Below, in pieces: positions 21,942 to 31,291 of a DNA stretch of 64,000 bases. A program made the translations under genes and the position numbers. This DNA comes from Ricinus communis (taxonomy: Eukaryota > Streptophyta > Magnoliopsida > Malpighiales > Euphorbiaceae): NCBI RefSeq assembly GCF_019578655.1, contig NC_063265.1, positions 2,204,501 to 2,268,500 of the forward strand, written 5' to 3'. A model generated the notes under the pieces. It saw only the letters and a program-made list of their open reading frames with translations. It was not told where the DNA came from and searched no databases. The stretch's first letter is position 1. Every line of letters begins with the position of its first letter.

Positions 21942-23490
21942 TGTAATACCTGTAATTTTTGAATTTTAATTTTATTTATTTTTCAGGGGTATTTTTATAA
22001 ATAAATATTTCAGTGTTAAATTGAGCATTCAAGAGAATATTTTAATAACTGATTAATATTAGTACATTTAATTTAATATTTTTAATAATTATATTATATT
22101 TATTTTGGTTAAGAAATGAATTAAAATTTATTGAAATTACCTTTAATATGTACATATATTCTTAAAATAAAAGATGGACCTAAATTATATTAATTATTAT
22201 TTATTTTGCATCGTGATTATCTTAACAAGTCTAAAACTAAACTAATTTAATTGATTTATAACTAAGTGCTATGTATAAGTATGTATATGAGTATAAAATA
22301 AATAAAATAATAAGTATAAGGATTACTATAGCTATCTTTTTGAGGAGCAGGAGCCTAGAATATATTTTTCCTACTTTGAAAAATTGCAATCAAACCCCTC
22401 CCTCTTCCCATTCTTCTCCTCCCCGCATATCACCTCTCTATCCCCTACACCTTCTATTTCCGGCCACCACCCACTACCTAAAGCTTGCTGTGAGCCGCTC
22501 TTGACATCGCCAGCCCATCCTTGTTGTTCCTTCCATCTGTAGCCGTTCGAGGAAGAGGTGTTTTGAAAGAGGAAAAACTCTCCTCTTCGTTGCTACCTTG
22601 AAAATAGCCACTTGCTAGCATTTTTTGGCCAAACTGAACCTAAAATCAGCTTTCCTACTGTCCAAAATCTTAGAACAACCTTCCTCACCGTCGATTCATT
22701 GTTGTCTAGCTTATCTAGGTTCTACGCATCTCAAGCTTCACGTAAGCGCCTTCAGATTCGAATTCTGACATCGCTGGCTGTACCGGCTTTGGACTCCAAC
22801 GTTTTTTAAACGTATGAAATTTTAGAATTTTGGCTTGGTATAATTTATTTGGACCCAATAAATTATTTAAAAATTATTAGAAATATTAACTTCATTAATT
22901 TTTAATTATAAGTAATTAAGTTATTTAATTTAGTTAATTAATATTTTAATTATAAATATTATGGATTAATTAGTTCGGATTGTAATAATAATTGGCTATA
23001 AATAATTAATTTAAGTATGGAGAAATTATTGTGAGGTTATTGTGATTGATAATTAAAGTGGTTGAATTATTATTATTAAATGTTGTGTTGTGATGTGTTG
23101 AAGAGTCGGAAAAATAATACAAATATAGGTGACCCGACTCCTTTTAAATATTCAATGATTATTAAAAGTTTGTTTGGCAGGTTCTTAACCTATTCTATGA
23201 GGGGTAAACATCTATATTTAGGAAAAGTTATGCCAAATTCTCAAGAGAATTTCCAAGTCAATCTAGATTTTTTAAACAGTTTAAGTCTATGAGTCTAGGT
23301 CTAGAATTAATTATGAAATATTTTATTGATTGAATTATTTCTATGATTAGATAATCTGGTGGTTCAGCTAGCTCCGCCAAAGGCGTAGGAGTAGCTTGAG
23401 GAAGTCAACATAACTGTGAGTAAAAGTTATATAATCAATTGCATATGTGTCATGTCTATATTTAATTCATAATTCATATTCATCGCTAAT
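21942..23490 (+). repeat. Old, diverged Tekay-like LTR (5' part)
   Basis: Starts TGTAATACCTGTAATTTTTG and then follows, in order, the landmarks of the younger LTR at 28410-31286: a GC-rich block containing CATCTCAAGCTTCAC (22737; compare 29303), the GAGTCGG ... GACCCGACTCC stretch (23103 and 29660), GTTTGGCAGGTTC, TGCC(A/G)AATT(C/T)TC, GTCTA-GTCTAG-ATTAAT, and TGTGAGT-AAAGT. It breaks off near 23490 before the tandem array and 3' end expected from the younger copy. It interrupts the CACTA remnant. Frames at 22271-22809 are in the GC-rich block and not convincing genes. Confidence 0.7.
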
Positions 23491-24109
23491 ATATTAGGAA
23501 CCTGTTTGGGTCGCATACAAATAGATTTTAAGTATTAGGCTCAAGTTTATATATATTGGCCTAATTAAAAGTTAATTAATTAAGAGCTAATGGATCTATA
23601 ATGGGTTTATTATCCATGGATTAGTTCTTATATATTAATTAAAGTCTATTTAGGATAACAAAGCCTAACTTAAAGTAAGTTAGGATTTTGTAGAAATTCT
23701 AAACCTTTAAAGACTTTGATTAAATGGCCATGTATATAGAAAGAGTTGTGTATGGGCGGCAAGCTATTGTGATTGATGTCTTTGAAAAAAAAAATTTCCT
23801 TGAGAAGAATTTCCTATGTGAATTAATCAATGAGATTAATTGATTCATCTCCCCTGCTTGGAACTAGCATTCATTCTCCTATATCTCTTTTCAATATCTT
23901 AAAAGTTGTTTAGTGAGATTTTTGCTTAGAACCTTGTGTGGATCACCAAAAGAGGCTGGTTATTTGAGTAGCTTTAAAGTGCATCAATCATCCTTCAAGA
24001 ATCAAGAATCAAGAAAGCTAGAAGCACTCCTTGGAATTGACTACATACTCCCTTTGTAAGCCTTCTCCATCCTTTTCTTGTTTTGTTAGTTATGACTACT
24101 TTACATCAA
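23491..24109. other. Unassigned repeat-like segment
   Basis: Non-coding DNA between two LTR pieces. It has LTR-like traits: a TATA-like TGTATATAGAAAG near 23731, then a stretch with CAAGAATCAAGAATCAAGAAAGC. I found neither a second copy in this window nor a primer binding site, so its nature is open. Confidence 0.35.
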
Positions 24110-24863
24110 TGAGATCTTTGGCGGGAATTGAAAAAAATTTAAATTACTTCTATTGTGTCTTTCCTTATGTTTTAACATCAATTTCCAATAAGGCCCACCT
24201 AGTTCTAGCCCATTTTATTAAGCTAGCCCAATTCTCCGTTTATTTGATTAGCCTAATTAGTTATTTAGTTATGTAAAAGAAGCTCGATTAGTTTAGCCTA
24301 ATTATAAATTATGCTCCAATTACCAAGTATTAATCCTAAATAGGTCACATTTTTTATGCCAATGCCTGTTTTGTTTTTCCTAAGTCTAAGTGGGTCAGTT
24401 TATTAAATTAAACATGGCAAAGCCCGCTTAAGTCTAAGTGGATTTTATAATTTTAGTATAGTTTACCATCCTTTTAACCTAGTGGGTTATGAGTTACATG
24501 CCAAAGTCCAATTAAAAGTCTTAGGTCTATATGCCCATTTTAGTTATCAATCACATAAACAAGCATTTGTCCATCAAATTACAAAAAGAAATATAAAAAA
24601 AGAAAGCACTAAAAACTATGTTATTACAACCCTCCTACAACTAATTAACTCAAAAAATAACTAAAAATATGCGAAAACTAGCAAAAATCCTCGGAGATCA
24701 ACTAAAACAGGCGACTAATAGACAAACAGTCGATTAGTTGCATCACAGAGCCGATCGAATAGACTAGATTAGCTTTAAGGTATTTCCTAGGCTAATTTTG
24801 GCAATTCCATGCTTTGAACTCCCATGCATCCGAGACTCATGCACAAAAAAATACAAGAAGAAT
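24110..24863 (-). repeat. Old minus-strand LTR, distal part (split by insertion)
   Basis: Read on the minus strand it matches the plus-strand LTR at about 51830-52170: both share TTAATT(AG)TTGTAGGAGGGTTGTAATA and then AGGATGGTAAA and AAGCTAGGTGGGCCTT-type phrases in the same order. It continues across the 6.4-kb insertion into 31292-32484. The outer end near 24110 is uncertain. Confidence 0.65.
24859..24863. repeat. Target-site duplication AGAAT, left copy
   Basis: AGAAT immediately precedes the LTR start TATAATACCCCG; the same five bases follow the LTR end GTGACA at 31287-31291. Five bases is the usual length for plant Ty3-gypsy and Ty1-copia integrases. Confidence 0.75.
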
Positions 24864-25088
24864 TATAATACCCCGAATTTTTATATGTTTAATAATGAAT
24901 TATTTTTCCATATCCAATTAGTTTGATTTTTAAGGAGTTAATTAAATAAATTATTTGAGGAATAAAAAATATATATATATAATTTATTCCTCAAATAATT
25001 TATTTAATTAACTCCTTAAAAATCAAACTAATTGGATATGGAAAAATAATTCATTATTAAACATATAAAAATTCGGAGTATTATATTC
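24864..25088. repeat. Long hairpin: LTR starts facing each other
   Basis: Arms 24864-24966 and 24983-25088 are almost perfect reverse complements; the only differences I see are near the outer tips (CCCC against CTCC). The loop is an AT dinucleotide run. Each arm reads TATAATAC-CCGAATTTTTATATG inward, i.e. the LTR start in both orientations. Confidence 0.95.
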
Positions 25089-25100
25089 TCCCCCCCTTAA
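25089..25100 (-). other. Polypurine tract of the inverted element
   Basis: On the minus strand, TTAAGGGGGGGA directly before the LTR start, preceded by AAATTCGAGGTCGAA, the usual 3' end of gypsy interiors and the priming site for plus-strand DNA synthesis. Confidence 0.85.
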
Positions 25101-25640
25101 AAAAAAATTCGACCTCGAATTTTAAAAGAAAAAGGGGCTTCACTTACGACTGAAACTAATTAGGAATCTCTCATCTCCAACCCGGCTTCTAGAGAACTTT
25201 TCCCTCGGCAGAAACTAAACTAAACCACAAGACTCATCGACAAAACCCTTAAATAAAACTGGCGAACCTGAAAATCCGCAATCCTCACTTACTACTCCTC
25301 GAAACCAAATCTTTACTTACATTCACACACTGAGGATCCAACACGAGCAAAGGATCGAAAATATACTTCCTCAACTCAGACCTACGAACAACTGGATTTA
25401 ACCTCAGAGAACATTACTAATACTTGGCGGCAAGTCCAACTTACATGCCACCTCACTAATCTGCCGACAAAACCAAGGGTTTCCACACAAGAAGGGCCAA
25501 TTCTGATCCTGCCAAAAATCCACTCACCAAATTTCCTTCCTAATGACGTGCCCCTTGCACGTACAGAAAAAATCCTTAACATCTACATCACATCATCCTC
25601 GACATAACATCCATCTGATCGCATCAACCGACACAACCCA
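25101..25640 (-). pseudogene. Ty3-gypsy pol C-terminal remnant (integrase end)
   Basis: Read on the minus strand with frame changes: VACKLDLPPSISNVL (near 25425) and then LRKYIFDPLLVLDPQCV (near 25385-25330). Intact elements read VAYRLALPPSLS...VFHVSMLRKYI.DPSHVL. Stops and frameshifts are frequent. The rest of pol (protease, RT, RNase H, integrase core) was not found, so most of the interior is deleted. Confidence 0.75.
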
Positions 25641-26574
25641 TGCCATCCTGACACAAGATTTCTCTTTGACTGAAATCTAAAAACCTCCCTTATAATCTAA
25701 CATGGGGCCTACAGCTCCACATACTCACTCTCTCAACAACTCAACTCGTCATCCAGAGAATTCTCAAGCTAACACTATTTACCTTGAAAAAATTTACTTA
25801 TTTATTTACTTTATAATCATCACTGATAAAAACTTTATTATCTTGAAAAACACTTTTACAAAATCGTAAAATCTCTAGCCATTTTTCTTTATATAAAATT
25901 CTACAATATCGCGCGCCAGGGTGATGATGCCCCCTATCACCAAGGGTTGCAATGCACGATGTATGATGCATGTCCTAAAATGAATTTAAGTATGCCTAAC
26001 AGTGAAATGCCATATGCATTCTTACGGGATTGGGCGCAATATTGTATTTTAAAACACTTGTTCTACTTAGAAAAATAAATAATATTCGCTTAAGTTTCTC
26101 TGGATTCTGAGCGTCCGAAAATACTCCTGCCACCTTTCTTAAGCTTCTTACAACCACAAAAACTCAACCATAACAGCCGACATCCGCTCGACTTCCCAGG
26201 CACTACCTTCGGCGCTACACAATAAGACGATGCCTGATGCGATGACGAGGCAGTCCATGACACGACTACAACCACGCTCTACACTAAAACTGACTGCGGT
26301 GCCCACCATCGAAACCACAATCAAAGCTTCTAAAGGCGGACTGCACTAATCAGTTGAAGAAACAGCACGAGTCTATCGCGCTTCGGATCTTCCCATCGCT
26401 ACAAAGCACACTCTCAACACTGCACCAAAGACAAGCTTACGAGAAAGGAAAGACTGACTCTCTAACAGTGAAGGCTGAGACACTGGAGTCAATGAAAACA
26501 ACAAGACAAACTTGATCCTAACTCCGCAGTACCAAGAAAAATCTTAACTTAGGTCGAAGGAAATCTAAACCTAA
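25641..26574 (-). other. Leader and possible gag remnant of the inverted element
   Basis: Between the primer binding site and the integrase end, on the minus strand, lies about 0.9 kb without a usable frame. Its position corresponds to the leader and gag start, and an ATG-GGAAGATCCGAAGC start is possible near 26390, but I could not recognise gag motifs. Confidence 0.4.
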
Positions 26575-26586
26575 GCTCTGATACCA
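26575..26586 (-). other. Primer binding site (initiator Met-tRNA), minus strand
   Basis: TGGTATCAGAGC on the minus strand, five bases after the LTR end GTCGTGACA. It fixes the orientation of the inverted part of the element. Confidence 0.9.
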
Positions 26587-26590
26587 ACTT

Positions 26591-28020
26591 TGTCACGACC
26601 CCGGGCCGTGACTAGAATGGGTAGGCTTAAGGCCACCGAAACCCGTAGTAAGCCTGACACTCACTGATTTAAACAAACCTCATCTCAAATTAATATTATT
26701 AAAACCACAAATTATCTTAATAGTTACACTTTACAAAATTACTTCGGTCTACCAGAAAAACTAGGCGAGACCCGAAGCTCAGAAAATTTACAACTGATAC
26801 ATCTACTAATTACTACTGCGGAGAATCTAAGATTTACCAATTTTCATACCAAATCAAATACATCACCCGATGATGAAGGAGTCGGGTTATTGAATAAGAG
26901 TCGCGGGAGAACTAACAGTCACGAATCTGAAAAAAAATATAAATGGAGACTCACGGGCCTCAAGAGTGAGTTAAAATCATATATCTAAAACAGTTTCAAT
27001 ATCTCAATGTCACCTTATTTAATTTTAAAATAATTAATAAATCACGCGAACCATACGTGTCATGTTAAAACATATGTGTCATGCCATGCTTAAACAAAAT
27101 TTATTCCACATGCAACGGGACAGAGTACTTTAGTAGAACTCTAATCCCAACTCTAAAATCTCGATTATTTCAACACTTATGTCTCAACTAACCTCAACTC
27201 TAACATCTCAAACCTCTCATTCCAACAGATCGGGCGCCCCGAGAGCAAAGCTCGACCAGGGTCCTTACCTCCAGTCCGGTCACTTAACTCTCAGCCTTAG
27301 CCTTTTGGCTCTCTTATCCAATAAGGCTGGCGCCCCGAGAGCAATGCTCGACCAGGAACCTTACCTCTAGTCTGGTCACTTAAGTATCCAAATAAGAAAT
27401 CTAGTAGCCATTCGGCTCTCTTAATCTAATAAGACTGGCGCCCCGAGAGCAATGCTCGACCAGGGACCTTACCTCCAGTCTGGTCACTTAAATATCCAAA
27501 TAAGCCGCCGCCCAGAGAGCACTGCTCGACCAGGGACCTTTACTCCGGCAACCACACTCTACTAAGCCCAGAGAGCGATGCTCGACCATGGCAGGTCCTA
27601 ATCTTTCTTTCTTAAAATTTTTACCTCTTTACCCTTTTCCTATCTCTCTCATATTATATTGGGACACTCATCCAACTCCTATGTTCTACTGTCGTCCCAT
27701 CCTGAGTCATCATGCAATATTAAAATTGGTAATAAAGGAAAAACATATTTAAATAGTAATTAAAAGCATCATGCAAATGATAATAATAATAATTGAATGA
27801 AAAATTGAAATTGCAAATAAATATTCACAGTAGCAAATCAAATTTTATGCATGACACGTGCGTAAACGATATATGACTTTAACTCACAGGTTTGGCGACC
27901 TCCTAGCTCTGCTCCGGTGCCTCAGTAGGAGCGAGCCGAACAGACAGATCAATCTAGTCACGGAAAATAATTTATCAATATGCTGAGACAATCCATCATT
28001 AATCCTAGGTCTAGACTCTC
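26591..28020 (-). repeat. LTR 3' part in minus orientation (left arm of large inverted repeat)
   Basis: Reverse complement of about 29843-31286, 1.43 kb with only scattered differences, including the tandem array, the GCACGTGTCATGCATAAAATTTGATTT stretch and the 3' end. It stops at the junction near 28020 where the sequence flips to plus sense. Confidence 0.9.
27220..27600. repeat. Tandem array in the LTR, left-arm copy
   Basis: Five imperfect units with the core CGAGAGCAATGCTCGACCAGG followed by ACCTTACCTCCAGTCTGGTCACTTA, starting near 27233, 27334, 27440, 27513 and 27572. Spacing is 60 to 106 bases. The open frame 27179-27370 is a by-product of the array. Confidence 0.85.
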
Positions 28021-28405
28021 GAGACTGACAGTCTCCATTTATGTTTTTTTTTCAGATTCGTGACTGTTAGTTCTCCCGCGACTCTTATTCAATAACCCGA
28101 CTCCTTCATCATCGGGTGATGTATTTGATTTGGTATGAAAATTGGTAAATCTTAGATTCTCCGCAGTAGTAATTAGTAGATGTATCAGTTGTAAATTTTC
28201 TGAGCTTCGGGTCTCGCCTAGTTTTTCTGGTAGACCGAAGTAATTTTGTAAAGTGTAACTATTAAGATAATTGTGGTTTTAATAATATTAATTTGAGATG
28301 AGGTTTGTTTAAATCAGTGAGTGTCAGGCTTACTACGGGTTTCGGTGGCCTTAAGCCTACCCATTCCCTAGTGCCGGTCACGGGCCCGCGGGTGGGGTCG
28401 TGACA
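28021..28405 (+). repeat. Extra LTR 3' end fragment, plus sense
   Basis: Practically identical to 30902-31286 (GAGACTGACAGTCTCC through GGGTCGTGACA). It is followed by AAGT, the first interior bases expected after a 5' LTR, and then switches to LTR sequence near base 110. Confidence 0.9.
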
Positions 28406-28929
28406 AAGTGTTATATATATATATATTTTTTTTTATTTTGGTTATTCAAATTTTCCCAAGAGCATATTTATATAAGTAAAATTATATATTGGAAAATTTT
28501 GGAAGAAATTATAAAGGATGTTTTTATAAAAGAATTTTGAGAAAATTGGTATTATAATTGATTAGTAGTATTAAATTTTGAGTTGGAAATTGATTATTTA
28601 ATTTAATTGTGTGTTAGGACTAAATTGGAAATTTATTTTGGAATAAGGATTGAAAGTATAATGTTATTTTTATGGGGTTTTAATGGAAATTTGTGAGTTT
28701 GGTATTTTCGTAAATAAATATGTCGGTCAGGGGTATTTTTGTAATTGTATATTTTCAATAATTCGGATTTGGCCCAAATTAATTAGTTAGGGGCATAATT
28801 GAAAGGCTAAAAAGAAGTTTGGGGGTCATATTAGAATTCTGCAGGATGGAACTGTAAGTAATTAAGAAAGTTGAGGGACTAAATTGTAATAAGAAAAAGT
28901 TCGGGGGCCTAATGTCGATATTGAAAGAA

Positions 28930-29530
28930 ATGGAATCGGGGAGAGAGAAAGGAGATCGGGAGAGAGAGAGAGGGCGATGGTCAAGAAGAAAGGAGGAAGG
29001 CGGCGGGCGGCGTCGGATGGCAGCTCCGGGCGGAATGGCGCAATGGGCCATGACAATGCAGCTCCAATGAGTGCGAGAATCGCGTGTGGCGGCGCTTCAG
29101 GCGTGTTTCCATTTCCGTTGTTGGCGGCCGAGTTGGGTGGCGATCGGCTCTCTCGGCGAGCTTTCTTTGCGGCGGCGACTGTGGTGGCCGGGAGACGGAA
29201 GATCCGGGTGGAGAGAGATAATGGTGGCAGCCCGGCATTTTTGGGCTTTTCCGGCCGAGCTCCGGCGGAGGATGGATGATCGGAGGACATATCCCGACTC
29301 TCCTCATCTCAAGCTTCACGATGGCACCGGTTTCGGGCGATCGGGCTTCGTTGCAAATCGACGGTCGAGATCGTCCGCAAATTTCTCCCGGATGGTCGGG
29401 TGTCGGATCAGAAAATCGGGCGGGATCGTCATCGGTAGCGTCGTTGTGAGTCCGATGGTGTGTTCAGATCGTCGATCGGGCTCCGGCGGCTGGAGGCGAG
29501 TCGACCGAGCGATCGAGCGTCTCGGTAATT
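28930..29530. other. GC-rich island inside the LTR with overlapping open frames
   Basis: About 600 bases far richer in G+C and CpG than anything nearby, open in several frames on both strands (for example 28977-29279 plus, 29071-29598 plus, 28862-29290 minus). The peptides are Arg/Ala/Pro-rich and resemble no family I know. Openness in many frames is what high G+C gives by itself, so I do not call a gene. The older LTR at 21942 has the equivalent block at about 22340-22810. Confidence 0.6.
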
Positions 29531-30269
29531 ATCTTTGGCCCGTTAATTTTAGAAATTCTTGGTTTAATTGTGTCTATTGGATTATATTGTGTATTTGATG
29601 ATATTGTGAGTCAAAATAATTGTCCGGTTTACGCCTCGTATATTGTCTTTGTATGGCGGAGTCGGGAAATAGTGAAGTTTGGGGACCCGACTCCCGTTGT
29701 TTAAATTGTTGGATATTTGGAGTGTTTTTCTGGCAGGTCCTGGACCCGTTTTTACGGGGGGTAATGTTCGTGTTGTAGGGGAGGTTCTGCCGAATTTTCG
29801 GGAGAATTCTCCCGAGACGAGATTCTTAGACAGTCAGTCCTAAGAGTCTAGACCTAGGATTAATGATGGATTGTCTCAGCATATTGATAAATTATTTTCC
29901 GTGACTAGATTGATCTGTCTGTTCGGCTCGCTCCTACTGAGGCACTGGAGCAGAGCTAGGAGGTCGCCAAACCTGTGAGTTAAAGTCATATATCGTTTAC
30001 GCACGTGTCATGCATAAAATTTGATTTGCTACTGTGAATATTTATTTGCAATTTTAATTTTTCATTCAATTATTATTATTATCATTTGCATGATGCTTTT
30101 AATTACTATTTAAATATGTTTTTCCTTTATTACCAATTTTAATATTGCATGATGACTCAGGATGGGACGACAGTAGAACATAGGAGTTGGATGAGTGTCC
30201 CAATATAATATAAGAGAGATAGGAAAAGGGTAAAGAGGTAAAAAATTTAAGAAAGAAAGATTAGGACCT

Positions 30270-30640
30270 GCCCTGGTCGAGCATCGCTCTCTGGGCTTAG
30301 TAGAGTGTGGTTGCCGGAGTAAAGGTCCCTGGTCGAGCATTGCTCTCGGGGCGGCGGCTTATTTGGATATTTAAGTGACCAGACTGGAGGTAAGGTCCCT
30401 GGTCGAGCATTGCTCTCGGGGCGCCAGTCTTATTAGATTAAGAGAGCCGAATGGCTACTAGATTTCTTATTTGGATACTTAAGTGACCAGACTGGAGGTA
30501 AGGTTCCTGGTCGAGCATTGCTCTCGGGGCGCCAGCCTTATTGGATAAGAGAGCCAAAAGGCTAAGGCTGAGAGTTAAGTGACCGGACTGGAGGTAAGGA
30601 CCCTGGTCGAGCTTTGCTCTCTGGGCGCCAGTCCTGTTGG
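30270..30640. repeat. Tandem array in the LTR, right-arm copy
   Basis: Same five-unit array as in the left arm, in opposite sense, with unit core CCTGGTCGAGCATTGCTCTCG and preceding GACTGGAGGTAAGG. It lies in the LTR's 3' half, about 650-1000 bases before the LTR end. Confidence 0.85.
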
Positions 30641-31286
30641 AATGAGAGGTTTGAGATGTTAGAGTTGAGGTTAGTTGAGACATAAGTGTTGAAATAATCG
30701 AGATTTTAGAGTTGGGATTAGAGTTCTACTAAAGTACTCCGTCCCGTTGCATGTGGAATAAATTTTGTTTAAGCATGGCATGACACATATGTTTTAACAT
30801 GACACGTATGGTTCGCGTGATTTATTAATTATTTTAAAATTAAATAAGGTGACATTGAGATATTGAAACTGTTTTAGATATATGATTTTAACTCACTCTT
30901 GAGACTGACAGTCTCCATTTATGTTTTTTTTTCAGATTCGTGACTGTTAGTTCTCCCGCGACTCTTATTCAATAACCCGACTCCTTCATCATCGGGTGAT
31001 GTATTTGATTTGGTATGAAAATTGGTAAATCTTAGATTCTCCGCAGTAGTAATTAGTAGATGTATCAGTTGTAAATTTTCTGAGCTTCGGGTCTCGCCTA
31101 GTTTTTCTGGTAGACCGAAGTAATTTTGTAAAGTGTAACTATTAAGATAATTTGTGGTTTTAATAATATTAATTTGAGATGAGGTTTGTTTAAATCAGTG
31201 AGTGTCAGGCTTACTACGGGTTTCGGTGGCCTTAAGCCTACCCATTCCCTAGTGCCGGTCACGGGCCCGCGGGTGGGGTCGTGACA

Positions 31287-31291
31287 AGAAT
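31287..31291. repeat. Target-site duplication AGAAT, right copy
   Basis: AGAAT directly after the LTR end GTGACA, equal to 24859-24863. The old minus-strand LTR resumes after it. Confidence 0.75.

Larger units (their letters stand above)
24864..31286 (+). mobile_element. Rearranged Tekay/Del-like Ty3-gypsy element with inverted LTR segments
   Basis: A 6.4-kb unit bounded by AGAAT. Left to right: first ~103 bases of the LTR in plus sense; an AT hairpin turn; the same LTR start in minus sense (24983-25088); polypurine tract, a shrunken interior and primer binding site, all minus sense (25089-26590); 1.4 kb of LTR 3' part, minus sense (26591-28020); 0.39 kb of LTR 3' end, plus sense (28021-28405); then the LTR from about base 110 to its end, plus sense (28410-31286). 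The outer ends are a normal LTR start and LTR end, both plus sense. Coding capacity is almost nil. Lineage: TGTAATACCCC-like LTR start, long LTR (about 3 kb), Met-tRNA primer and integrase C terminus fit Tekay/Del. Confidence 0.8.
28410..31286 (+). repeat. Nearly complete Tekay-like LTR, plus sense
   Basis: About 2.9 kb. It has an A+T-rich 5' third with GGGGTATTTTTGTAAT and GGGACTAAATTGTAAT phrases common in gypsy LTRs, a GC-rich block (28930-29530), the tandem array (30270-30640) and the 3' end GTGACA. It lacks the first ~110 bases, which are found instead at 24864-24966. Confidence 0.85.

Noticed and set aside
27179..27370. 63-codon frame and its mirror at 30438-30683
   Set aside because: Both come from the tandem array in the inverted LTR arms.
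27220..27600. Regularly spaced repeats that might suggest a CRISPR-like array
   Set aside because: Eukaryotic LTR context; spacers are uneven and themselves repeated, and no cas-like genes exist here.
28862..29598. Overlapping open frames of 90-175 codons on both strands
   Set aside because: They lie in the GC-rich block of an LTR, are open in several frames at once and show no family similarity.
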